The notes beneath the pieces were generated by a model. It had not been told where the DNA came from and ran no database searches. It saw only the letters and a program-made list of their open reading frames with translations. Made by a program: the position numbers and the translations under genes. From Bacteroides propionicigenes (GTDB lineage Bacteria > Bacteroidota > Bacteroidia > Bacteroidales > Bacteroidaceae), in assembly GCF_018390535.1 (NCBI RefSeq), contig NZ_JAHBBW010000018.1, forward strand, positions 1 to 64,000: a DNA stretch of 64,000 bases, read 5' to 3'. Each line of letters begins with the position of its first letter. The stretch's first letter is position 1. Shown here piece by piece: positions 43,088 to 51,042 of this stretch.

Positions 43088-43095
43088 CAAATATA
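43088..43095 (-). promoter_or_regulatory. -7 element of the histidine kinase gene
   Basis: On the minus strand this reads TATATTTG, matching TAnnTTTG. The predicted start is near 43081, about 53 nt before the ATG at 43028. No good -33 partner is visible. Confidence 0.4.
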
Positions 43096-43244
43096 AGAAA
43101 CTCGAAACATACGACACTTCATTTACAAAAAAACATTCTTCCAATTCCAGTTTTATCACCCAAAGAATAGAGAACAGGTACGGACACAGAATGTAAAAAA
43201 GAAGCAAAAAAGGCTGAATTCCGTAAGCGAATAATTTTTTATTG

Positions 43245-43252
43245 TATCTTTG
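43245..43252 (+). promoter_or_regulatory. -7 element TATCTTTG unusually close to the porin start
   Basis: This perfect -7 match lies only 9 bp before the ATG at 43262, so the predicted transcript would have a leader of about 3 nt. The -33 region is poor. Confidence 0.45.
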
Positions 43253-43261
43253 CGCCTAATT

Positions 43262-45343
43262 ATGAGACGAATCGTACTGACATATATATATCTGTCTATT
43301 ATAGGTATCTTGGGTGCTGTGGCACAGACCCCTTTCAACCGTATGGATCCTACAACGGGCCGCGACCGGTTCGGTAACCAAGTAGACCCCAACACGCTTC
43401 CGGATAATCTGGAAGACAGTACCAATACGGAAATCCAAAGTCTCCCCCCAAAACTTTATATGTGGCGTCTGAGTGAAACATTGGGTAACCGCACCATCAT
43501 CCCCGCCGATACCGCTAACCTCAACTTCCAGAACACTAACCTCGTGGAAGGTATGTACGGACACTATAACTATTTGGGCAATCTGGGTTCCCCCCGTATG
43601 TCACGTCTCTTTTTCGAACGCAGGGATGCAGAACCGACAATCTTCATGCAGCCCTTTTCCAGTTTCTTTGTCCGCCCCGATGAGGTGAAGTTTACTAACA
43701 GCAATATTCCTTTCACTAATCTGACATACTATAAGGCGGGAAATAAAGTCAACGGTGAGGAGCGTTTCAAATCTTACTTCTCAGTCAATGCCAACAAACG
43801 ACTGGCATTTGGTTTCAACATAGACTATCTGTACGGACGGGGATATTACCAAAACCAGTCCACCTCGCATTTCAACGCCGGTGTGTTCGCCAGTTATATC
43901 GGCAACAAATATCAGATGCAGGCCGTGTACAACAATTTTATCATGAAGATGAACGAAAACGGCGGTATTCAGGACGACCGTTACATTACTCGTCCGGAAG
44001 ATATGTCGGAAGGGAAAAAGGAATACGAGTCCACCACCATCCCCGTAAAATTGGAACAGACAGCCAACCGCAACAAAGATTTTTACGTATATGCCACACA
44101 GCGTTACCGGCTGGGATTTACACGAGAGACAACCGCCATAGAAGATGCAAAATCTCCCCGGATAACGGCAGACAGTGACAGTGTGCCTATGCCCAAAGAC
44201 ACAATCATAACAGAAGAATTTGTTCCTGTCACCAGCTTCATCCATACCATAAAAGTAGAGCGTACGCGCCACCAATTCACATCTGCGCAAGAGACGGAAG
44301 GACAATACCCCAACACCTACTTCAATGAAGTCGGTAGCCGGGATTCTACAACAGCTTTCAGTGTAAAGAATGTGTTCGGAATTGCCCTGCTCGAAGGCTT
44401 CAATAAATATGCGAAAGCCGGATTGACAGCCTACATATCGCACAAATTCAGCCGTTATGAGTTAATGGATACCTTGTCGCGCACCAACTTTGACGAACAA
44501 GAAATTTTCGTTGGCGGTGAAATAGCCAAACGTCAGGGAAAGACATTGCACTATAACGTAAACGGTGAAGTCGGTATCATGGACAAAGCGCTCGGACAGT
44601 TCCGTGTTAATGCAGATTTGGATTTGAATTTCCGTCTTTGGAAAGACACCGTAAATTTCTACGCAAGAGGTTACGTGAGCAATACACTGCCCTCTTTCTA
44701 TATGCGTCATTACCATTCCAATCATTACTACTGGGATCATGACAATATGGATAAGGAGTTCCGTACGCGCGTGGAAGGCGAACTGAACATCAATCGATGG
44801 AAAACAAACCTGCGTGCCGGTGTAGAGAATATCAAGAATTATACTTATTTCAATCAGAGCGCAATGCCTGCACAAGAAAGCGGTAATATACAAGTGCTTT
44901 CCGCTACCTTGAAACAAGATTTCCGTTTAGGCATCCTGCATCTGGACAACGAGGTGACTTGGCAGAAGTCGAGCAACGAAACCGTATTGCCCCTGCCGCA
45001 ACTCTCACTATACCACAACCTGTATCTGCTTGCCAAAATAGCCAAGAAAGTACTGACCGTACAAATTGGAGCCGATGTACGCTATTTCACTAAATATAAT
45101 GCGCCCGCTTATACCCCCGCTATCCAGCAATTCCATCTTCAGGCATCTGATGACCAAGTGGAAATCGGCGGTTATCCGATTGTGAACGTATATGCTAACC
45201 TGCACTTGAAACGAACCCGTATTTTTGCTATGATGTACCACGTCAATGCAGGAATGGGACAAGGCAATTATTTCCTTGTACCGCATTATCCTATCAACCC
45301 GCGTTTGTTCAAGATAGGCATTTCATGGAACTTCTACGACTAA
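43262..45343 (+). CDS. Putative outer-membrane porin
   Basis: This 693-residue protein starts at ATG 43262 (MRRIVLTYIYLSIIGILGAV), which gives a good signal peptide ending AQ; the frame is open upstream through a TTG inside the promoter element. After a Pro-rich N-terminal segment it is rich in alternating beta strands (FGFNIDYLYGRGYYQNQSTS, TAYISHKFSRYELMD, FARGYVSNTLPSFYMRHY-like sequence), and it ends LFKIGISWNFYD. It resembles the Bacteroidetes 'putative porin' family (PF14121 type). Its solute is unknown. The next gene starts 13 bp downstream and is probably cotranscribed. Confidence 0.8.
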   Translation: MRRIVLTYIYLSIIGILGAVAQTPFNRMDPTTGRDRFGNQVDPNTLPDNLEDSTNTEIQSLPPKLYMWRLSETLGNRTIIPADTANLNFQNTNLVEGMYGHYNYLGNLGSPRMSRLFFERRDAEPTIFMQPFSSFFVRPDEVKFTNSNIPFTNLTYYKAGNKVNGEERFKSYFSVNANKRLAFGFNIDYLYGRGYYQNQSTSHFNAGVFASYIGNKYQMQAVYNNFIMKMNENGGIQDDRYITRPEDMSEGKKEYESTTIPVKLEQTANRNKDFYVYATQRYRLGFTRETTAIEDAKSPRITADSDSVPMPKDTIITEEFVPVTSFIHTIKVERTRHQFTSAQETEGQYPNTYFNEVGSRDSTTAFSVKNVFGIALLEGFNKYAKAGLTAYISHKFSRYELMDTLSRTNFDEQEIFVGGEIAKRQGKTLHYNVNGEVGIMDKALGQFRVNADLDLNFRLWKDTVNFYARGYVSNTLPSFYMRHYHSNHYYWDHDNMDKEFRTRVEGELNINRWKTNLRAGVENIKNYTYFNQSAMPAQESGNIQVLSATLKQDFRLGILHLDNEVTWQKSSNETVLPLPQLSLYHNLYLLAKIAKKVLTVQIGADVRYFTKYNAPAYTPAIQQFHLQASDDQVEIGGYPIVNVYANLHLKRTRIFAMMYHVNAGMGQGNYFLVPHYPINPRLFKIGISWNFYD

Positions 45344-45356
45344 TCCCGTCCTCCAT

Positions 45357-46292
45357 ATGAAAAAGACCAAAGTATTGAAGTATATCATCTTAGGAGCAAT
45401 AGCTGCGCTCGTCGCCACATTCATATTGCCCAAGAGGGAAATCCGCAAAGGGCATCCTCGCGATTATGCTGATATTATAGCAGACGGCACGCTACGTGCG
45501 GCTACAGAATACAATTCCATTAGTTTTTACGTAGACGGAGATACGTTGTCCGGCTTCCATTATGAACTGATAGAAGCTTTTGCCCGCGATCACGGCTTGA
45601 AGGTCGCCATCACTCCCGAAATGAGCTTTAACGAACGTTTGGAGGGCTTGGCAGAAGGCAAGTATGATGTAATAGCCTACGGCATTTTAGTAACCAGTGA
45701 ACTCAAAGATTCCTTGCTGCTTACCTCTCCTATTATCTTGAACAGGCAAGTACTGGTTCAGCGCAAAACGGATTCTCCCGATGATTCCCTGTTCATCAAA
45801 AGCCAACTCGATTTAGCGGGAAAAACCGTGAATGTAGTAAAAGGTTCCCCCTCCATTCTGCGCATCCGCAATTTAGGAAATGAAATCGGTGATACCATAT
45901 ATATTAATGAAATAGAGAAATATGGCTCCGAGCAGCTTATTGCGCTCGTAGCACATGGAGACATTGATTATGCCGTATGTGATGAAAGCATTGCCCGCAC
46001 CGCTGCCGACAGCCTGCCACAAATAGATATAAGTACCGCTATCAGCTTTACCCAATTCTACTCATGGGGCGTAAGCAAGCAGTCTCCTGAGCTCTTGGAC
46101 AGCCTGAATACTTGGTTGGAAAAATTCAAGAATGGGAAAGAGTACAAAAGGATATATAAAAAGTACTATTCCACTTCCCTTAGCCACATCTCCGAAGAGG
46201 CATCACTCGGCATTCTCCAATCTCCGCGCGGGCTGATGGAGATACTTCCCACTTTAGGACCGTCCGGCAGGCAAGAACGCTTGAACTGCTGA
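45357..46292 (+). CDS. Periplasmic solute-binding protein, SBP_bac_3 / MltF-like
   Basis: This 311-residue protein has an N-terminal membrane anchor or signal (YIILGAIAALVATFILP) and one bacterial extracellular solute-binding domain (ADGTLRAATEYNSISFYVDG, GFHYELIEAFARDHGLKVAI, RLEGLAEGKYDVIAYGILVT, LAGKTVNVVKGSPSILRIR). The domain resembles amino-acid binding proteins and the N-terminal half of the lytic transglycosylase MltF, but no transglycosylase domain follows. The ligand is unknown. Its last 127 bp overlap the 3' end of nadE on the other strand. It follows the porin gene by 13 bp. Confidence 0.85.
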   Translation: MKKTKVLKYIILGAIAALVATFILPKREIRKGHPRDYADIIADGTLRAATEYNSISFYVDGDTLSGFHYELIEAFARDHGLKVAITPEMSFNERLEGLAEGKYDVIAYGILVTSELKDSLLLTSPIILNRQVLVQRKTDSPDDSLFIKSQLDLAGKTVNVVKGSPSILRIRNLGNEIGDTIYINEIEKYGSEQLIALVAHGDIDYAVCDESIARTAADSLPQIDISTAISFTQFYSWGVSKQSPELLDSLNTWLEKFKNGKEYKRIYKKYYSTSLSHISEEASLGILQSPRGLMEILPTLGPSGRQERLNC

Positions 46293-48085
46293 TTAAAGAA
46301 ACGACGGCAGAAAATCTGCAACCACTTCTTTATGGTTTCCTCATCATAAACATCTTTGAAAGTACGTGCGGCAAGGAAGAAAATCTTAGAAGGGCGGAAA
46401 CCGCAGCGAAGGAAATAATACAGGAAAAAGTCGTGCAGCTCATACGGACCTACAAGGTCTTCTGTTATCTGCATGATGTTTCCATTTTCGTCTGCCGGTA
46501 TAAGTTCCGGGCTGATAGGAGTATCTACGATATCCAGCAAGGTAGCCCGCGACGTTTCATCCATATCATTCTCCGCAACCCACTTTACCAAATGCTTCAC
46601 CAAAGTTTTAGGAATACTTCCGTTTACACCGTACATAGACATATGGTCACCGTTATACGTAGCCCACCCCAAAGCAAGCTCCGAAAGGTCACCCGTACCA
46701 ATCACCATTCCCCAAGTCTGGTTGGCAATATCCATTAATATCTGCGTACGCTCACGTGCCTGCGAATTCTCGTATACTACATCGTGTACATTTATATCAT
46801 GGTCTATATCCTTAAAGTGCTGTATACAGGCATCCTTTATGCTAACTTCACGCATTGTCACCCCCAATGATGCCATCAAGTCGACAGCATTGGTATGTGT
46901 GCGGTCGGTAGTACCGAATCCGGGCATAGTCACTCCGATAATGCCCTTACGATCCCGCCCCAGCTTATCAAAGGTTTTCACACAAACCAATAATGCCAGC
47001 GTAGAGTCCAGTCCGCCGGATATGCCCACCACTGCACTCTTGGCGTTGGTATGCACCAAGCGCTGCGCTAATCCGGACACCTGTATGGAGAATATTTCCT
47101 CACAACGCTCATCAAGGACAGTTCCTTGAGGCACAAACGGATGGGGATCAAAAGTACGTGTCAGGTTCAAGTCCTTGGAATTGACATATTCCGTAGAAAT
47201 ACGCACAGGCGCTTCCGGTGCACAATTAGCGCGGCAAGCCGCAAATGTCGTATTCACCCGGCGTTCCGTACGTATATGCTCCACATCAATCTCACTAATT
47301 ACCACTTGCTCTTCAAAAGAGAAACGCTCACTGCCTGCCAACAACGTACCATTCTCATAAATCAATCCGTTACCGGCAAAAACTACATCTGTAGTAGACT
47401 CACCAAAGCCGCAAGAACTGAACACATATCCCGCAATGCAACGGGCAGACTGTTGGCTGATAAGCGAACGCAGATAAGCGTGCTTACCTATCCCTTCATT
47501 GTCTGCCGAGAGATTGAATAGAATTTCCGCCCCCTGCAGTGCCAAAGAAGAACTCGGCGGAATGGGAGCCCATAAATCTTCACAAATTTCGATGCCGAAA
47601 GTTGTATCCGCAGTCTCAAAAAGCAAGTTCCGCCCCATAGGTACTACCTGGCCGCATAAACGGGCAGTCGTATCCGATACTTCGCAAGCGGAAGTAAACC
47701 AACGCTTCTCGTAAAACTCCTTATAATTGGGAAGATATGTTTTAGGAACGACACCCAATATTTTACCTTTCTGTATGACCACCGCAGTATTCAGCAAGAC
47801 GCCGTTCAGAGGTACGGGCATACCAAGAATAGATATAATATCCATCTGGCGCGTATTGTTCAGAATCTGTATAAGCCCCATCTCAGCCTCTTCAAGCAGA
47901 AGCTGTTGGGCAAAAAGGTCTCCGCATGTATATCCTGTGATGCACAACTCAGGAAAGGCTATAATCTGCACGCCTTTTCCGTCGGCAATGATTATCTCTT
48001 TTTCAATTTGTCCGGCATTGAACTTGCAATCCGCTACCTTAACACGGGGTACAGCCGCCGCTACTTTGACATATCCGTAATTCAT
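46166..48085 (-). CDS. nadE: Glutamine-dependent NAD+ synthetase
   Basis: This 639-residue two-domain enzyme amidates nicotinate adenine dinucleotide to NAD+. The N-terminal nitrilase-type glutaminase has its triad in IIAFPELCITGYTCGD (Glu), VVPKTYLPNYKEFYEKRWF (Lys) and TFGIEICEDLWAP (Cys). The C-terminal synthetase has the pyrophosphatase loop VVGISGGLDSTLALLVC and IGTGDLSELALGWATYNGD. The end FNQQFKRSCLPDGPKVGSIS is a conserved family tail, confirming that the frame is real through the overlap with the convergent gene. Length is typical. Confidence 0.97.
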   Translation of the reverse strand: MNYGYVKVAAAVPRVKVADCKFNAGQIEKEIIIADGKGVQIIAFPELCITGYTCGDLFAQQLLLEEAEMGLIQILNNTRQMDIISILGMPVPLNGVLLNTAVVIQKGKILGVVPKTYLPNYKEFYEKRWFTSACEVSDTTARLCGQVVPMGRNLLFETADTTFGIEICEDLWAPIPPSSSLALQGAEILFNLSADNEGIGKHAYLRSLISQQSARCIAGYVFSSCGFGESTTDVVFAGNGLIYENGTLLAGSERFSFEEQVVISEIDVEHIRTERRVNTTFAACRANCAPEAPVRISTEYVNSKDLNLTRTFDPHPFVPQGTVLDERCEEIFSIQVSGLAQRLVHTNAKSAVVGISGGLDSTLALLVCVKTFDKLGRDRKGIIGVTMPGFGTTDRTHTNAVDLMASLGVTMREVSIKDACIQHFKDIDHDINVHDVVYENSQARERTQILMDIANQTWGMVIGTGDLSELALGWATYNGDHMSMYGVNGSIPKTLVKHLVKWVAENDMDETSRATLLDIVDTPISPELIPADENGNIMQITEDLVGPYELHDFFLYYFLRCGFRPSKIFFLAARTFKDVYDEETIKKWLQIFCRRFFNQQFKRSCLPDGPKVGSISISPRGDWRMPSDASSEMWLREVE

Positions 48086-48108
48086 AAGAATCTGATTAAA
48101 TTAGGGTA

Positions 48109-48116
48109 CAAAAATA
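48109..48116 (-). promoter_or_regulatory. -7 element of nadE
   Basis: On the minus strand this reads TATTTTTG, fitting TAnnTTTG, with a predicted start about 17 nt before the ATG at 48085. It lies about 70 bp from the divergent perR promoter. Confidence 0.5.
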
Positions 48117-48155
48117 CGTCTTTAATAAACGATATAAAAAAAAAACCGAAAATCT

Positions 48156-48186
48156 TTTGGATAAATCAAAGAAGTATCTATCTTTG
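48156..48186 (+). promoter_or_regulatory. Full consensus promoter of the perR-rubrerythrin operon
   Basis: TTTG (48156-48159), 19 bp, then TATCTTTG (48179-48186) is a perfect Bacteroides housekeeping promoter. Transcription would start near 48193, about 41 nt before the ATG at 48234. Confidence 0.85.
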
Positions 48187-48201
48187 CAAGAGAATTAAAA
48201 A

Positions 48202-48214
48202 TGTAATTGTTACA
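48202..48214 (+). promoter_or_regulatory. Palindrome TGTAATTGTTACA in the perR leader, candidate autoregulatory site
   Basis: Perfect 5-bp arms TGTAA and TTACA flank TTG, and TTACA is repeated at 48223-48227. The site lies just after the predicted transcription start, where a bound repressor would block transcription. It does not match the B. subtilis Per box exactly. Confidence 0.4.
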
Positions 48215-48233
48215 AGTTTGAATTACAGATGAT

Positions 48234-48668
48234 ATGGATGTAATAAAGCGATTGCAAAATCATAATATTAAACCGTCAGTACAGCGCATAGCCATTATGA
48301 ACTATTTGGTGGAGCATAGGACACATCCCACAGTGGATGAAATCTATACTGCGCTTTCTCCTTCCATTCCCACATTGTCCAAAACAACTGTTTACAACAC
48401 TCTGAAGTTATTCAGTGAACAGGGTGCTGCACAGATATTGACAATAGATGAGCGGAACACCTGCTATGATGCGGATACTACTCCTCACGCCCATTTCTTA
48501 TGCAAACGTTGCGGAAGAATATATGATTTGGAATGCAAGGCCAACATCAAGCAAGTAGAAGATATGGATATGAACGGACACGAAGTACAAGAAATCCACT
48601 ACTATTATAAGGGTATTTGTAAAGACTGTTTAGAAAATGAACATTTAACTAAAATAACGAATAACTAA
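48234..48668 (+). CDS. perR: Fur-family regulator with the PerR ligand set
   Basis: This 144-residue regulator has an N-terminal winged helix (IPTLSKTTVYNTLKLFSEQ) and a C-terminal dimerisation domain with two structural-Zn CxxC motifs (CKRCG and CKDC). The five regulatory metal ligands of B. subtilis PerR (His37, Asp85, His91, His93, Asp104) align at a constant offset of six: His31 (HPTVDEIY), Asp79 (TCYDAD), His85 and His87 (PHAHFLC) and Asp98 (RIYDLEC). Asp rather than Glu at the last site favours peroxide-sensing PerR over Fur. A rubrerythrin gene 25 bp downstream supports that. Repression of peroxide defence is the likely role. Confidence 0.88.
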   Translation: MDVIKRLQNHNIKPSVQRIAIMNYLVEHRTHPTVDEIYTALSPSIPTLSKTTVYNTLKLFSEQGAAQILTIDERNTCYDADTTPHAHFLCKRCGRIYDLECKANIKQVEDMDMNGHEVQEIHYYYKGICKDCLENEHLTKITNN

Positions 48669-48693
48669 TTCAACAATTAAAATCTGAAGTAAA

Positions 48694-49251
48694 ATGAAAA
48701 AATTTAGATGTACTGTCTGCGGTTACGTATATGAAGGAGACGCAGCTCCTGAGAAATGTCCTTTGTGTAAAGCTCCTGCAAGCAAGTTCGTTGAAGTAGA
48801 AGAAGCACAGGCAGGTGGTCCGTTGGTTTTTGCTGATGAACACGTTATCGGCGTAGCTAAAGGATGTGACGACGAAATGATTAAAGACCTGAACAATCAC
48901 TTTATGGGTGAATGTACAGAAGTAGGTATGTATCTTGCAATGAGCCGCCAGGCAGACCGTGAAGGTTATCCTGAAGTAGCTGAAGCTTTCAAGCGTTATG
49001 CATGGGAAGAAGCAGAACACGCTTCTAAGTTTGCAGAATTGCTGGGTGACTGCGTATGGGATACCAAAACTAACCTCGAAAAGAGAATGAACGCTGAATC
49101 AGGTGCTTGCGAAGACAAGAAACGCATCGCTACTCGTGCAAAAGCATTGAACTTGGATGCTATCCATGATACAGTTCACGAAATGGCTAAAGACGAAGCT
49201 CGTCATGGTAAAGGTTTCGAAGGTTTGTACAACCGTTACTTCAAGAAGTAA
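48694..49251 (+). CDS. rbr: Reverse rubrerythrin (rubredoxin domain N-terminal)
   Basis: This 185-residue protein has a rubredoxin-like Fe(SCys)4 site at the N-terminus (Cys6, Cys9, Cys22, Cys25; FRCTVCGYVYEG and CPLCKAPASKF). A ferritin-like diiron domain follows (NHFMGECTEVGMYLAMSRQA, YAWEEAEHASKFAELLGD, EMAKDEARHGKGFEGLYNRY). In classical rubrerythrin the order is the opposite. It reduces hydrogen peroxide to water in anaerobes. It is cotranscribed with perR and ends at a strong terminator. Confidence 0.95.
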   Translation: MKKFRCTVCGYVYEGDAAPEKCPLCKAPASKFVEVEEAQAGGPLVFADEHVIGVAKGCDDEMIKDLNNHFMGECTEVGMYLAMSRQADREGYPEVAEAFKRYAWEEAEHASKFAELLGDCVWDTKTNLEKRMNAESGACEDKKRIATRAKALNLDAIHDTVHEMAKDEARHGKGFEGLYNRYFKK

Positions 49252-49274
49252 TCCTGAAACAAGATATAGACATT

Positions 49275-49310
49275 AAAAAAGGGCTTGCTGATTTTTGCAA
49301 GCCCTTTTTT
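49275..49310. terminator. Bidirectional terminator between rubrerythrin and the FadL-like gene
   Basis: AAAAAAGGGCTTGC (49275-49288) and GCAAGCCCTTTTTT (49297-49310) pair perfectly around an 8-nt loop. The A and T tracts allow termination on both strands, serving two convergent operons. Confidence 0.92.
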
Positions 49311-49326
49311 ATTCCCCGAAAGAGAA

Positions 49327-51009
49327 TTAGAAGCGTAACCCCAGTGTCAGCAACACTTGGCTACGGGTATTCTTAACTTTCGTAGCTTCGGGAGAACCAA
49401 TCACTAACTGGTCTCCATCCATATAAGCATTAATGAACGGATGGAAATCCTCCTTGTAAGAAGAGAACTTATAAGCCAAATCCGCATAGAACATGGAACC
49501 GCGATAACCGATACCTAACGTATAATTGCTCAATGCTTTCGTATTGGCAAAGTCCGTATCGGTCTGGATAGAATTATAAGGCAAATCTTTATAGGCATCA
49601 TTATTAAAGATAGCAGACGTATAATTATATCCTGCACGCAAAGCAAACTGAGGTATCACCTTATATTCCGCTCCCAAGCGAATGGTGCTCACCCCCTTCA
49701 TCATAGGAGTAGTACTGTTTTCATATTCAAAAGTTTCAGAGTAACCTTCCTGATCTTTAAACTTCATAGAAGAGTAGTCCTGATATTCATACTCTGCACC
49801 CAATGCCAAGGCAGTACCGATAGTATATCCTAAACTCACATTATAAGTCCATGGCGTCTGAAGCCGGAACTGGCGTACCATGTCCCCTTTCATAATGTCG
49901 TAAGTATCTACATTGTATTGACCGATTACACCGCTCCCAATGCCCGATTCATTGGTTATATCCAAATCATTCAGCACATCCGACTCCAAGCGGGCATTTG
50001 TCTTATAGTCCAGATTATAGTAAGTAGGCGTATGGATAGCCAAGCCGATTCTCAAAGGAGAATACTCAAAAGGACGTACAATGGCTCCAAATTTCACATC
50101 AAATCCGGACCCATGTATCTTATTCCAACTCTGCAAGTTATACCCCTGGCCATTTCCGTAATCCTCATCATAAAAAGTATATTTACTATAATCTATGGCA
50201 TAGGCTCCTATAGTCATTCCCAAATATACCCGGTCGTTGATATTGAATGAAATGTTGAAATCATACTGATCGATGCCTCCACGCTCTTCCGACCTGAAAT
50301 TACCATTTCCTCCCCAAAACATACCTCCATATTCTTCGGGAGTGCGATACACCAAATTACCATCCAGATTCTTCACTTGAGTGCCATTTACTATATAAGG
50401 AACATAGCCGGAAGGAACACTGCCCTGACCGTCGTGTGCGATAAGATCGGTTATCAGATAACTGTCATATCCCAATGCAGACAACCACCCCACTTCAGGA
50501 TCGGTATAGATATCACCCGACCAATCCTTTATACCTCCGGCCTGCGCAGCCATATAATCCGTCTGCGTATAATCTCCCAAATTACCGCTCATTGACATAT
50601 TCTTATAAAAAGATTTTGCCTTATGGTAATTAAAACCGAAATTCACATAACGCAGAGCCGTAGCATTACCTATCTTTGAAGAGAGTACAAAACCTACATT
50701 ATCAAATGAAGCCCTCGTTTTATCAGAATTCATCTTATATCCCATATAGTTACTCTCCGTACCATATGCAGACAAGCCGAACGACACCATCGCATCATTA
50801 CTGCGATAAATACCTATACCTGCCGGATTCGTGCCGATGGTAGAAATATCACCGCCCAGCGCTCCCATAGCACCGCCCATACCTACAAAGCGTGCCGTAC
50901 CGTTTAAATCTTTATTTGTTATCTTGGCAGCATCGTACACAGTCTGTGCACTCATTGGAACTGCTGCCGCCAGCAGCCCCAATGTAGCTAAAGTTATTAT
51001 TTTCTTCAT
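49327..51009 (-). CDS. OmpP1/FadL/TodX-family outer-membrane transport protein
   Basis: This 560-residue protein has a signal peptide (LLAAAVPMSAQ) and the family's N-terminal hatch sequence (GTARFVGMGGAMGALGGDIS, TIGTNPAGIGIYRSND), followed by a long beta barrel (LRIGLAIHTPTYYNLDYKTN, YNVSLGYTIGTALALGAEYE, STIRLGAEYKVIPQFALRAG) and a C-terminal Phe (LLTLGLRF). Family members import hydrophobic compounds such as fatty acids or aromatics across the outer membrane. Annotation as a hemin receptor is sometimes given but is not supported by any motif here. It starts 33 bp after the low-complexity protein gene and is probably cotranscribed. Confidence 0.88.
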   Translation of the reverse strand: MKKIITLATLGLLAAAVPMSAQTVYDAAKITNKDLNGTARFVGMGGAMGALGGDISTIGTNPAGIGIYRSNDAMVSFGLSAYGTESNYMGYKMNSDKTRASFDNVGFVLSSKIGNATALRYVNFGFNYHKAKSFYKNMSMSGNLGDYTQTDYMAAQAGGIKDWSGDIYTDPEVGWLSALGYDSYLITDLIAHDGQGSVPSGYVPYIVNGTQVKNLDGNLVYRTPEEYGGMFWGGNGNFRSEERGGIDQYDFNISFNINDRVYLGMTIGAYAIDYSKYTFYDEDYGNGQGYNLQSWNKIHGSGFDVKFGAIVRPFEYSPLRIGLAIHTPTYYNLDYKTNARLESDVLNDLDITNESGIGSGVIGQYNVDTYDIMKGDMVRQFRLQTPWTYNVSLGYTIGTALALGAEYEYQDYSSMKFKDQEGYSETFEYENSTTPMMKGVSTIRLGAEYKVIPQFALRAGYNYTSAIFNNDAYKDLPYNSIQTDTDFANTKALSNYTLGIGYRGSMFYADLAYKFSSYKEDFHPFINAYMDGDQLVIGSPEATKVKNTRSQVLLTLGLRF

Positions 51010-51042
51010 ATCCTACTAATCTTTTTCTATTTAATACTATAC

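Noticed and set aside
45357..46292. Membrane-bound lytic transglycosylase MltF
   Set aside because: Only the solute-binding half is present; there is no transglycosylase domain with its catalytic Glu.
46473..47129. Plus-strand open frame of about 218 codons opposite nadE
   Set aside because: nadE motifs cover this region on the other strand, and the frame has no start signal or recognisable domain.
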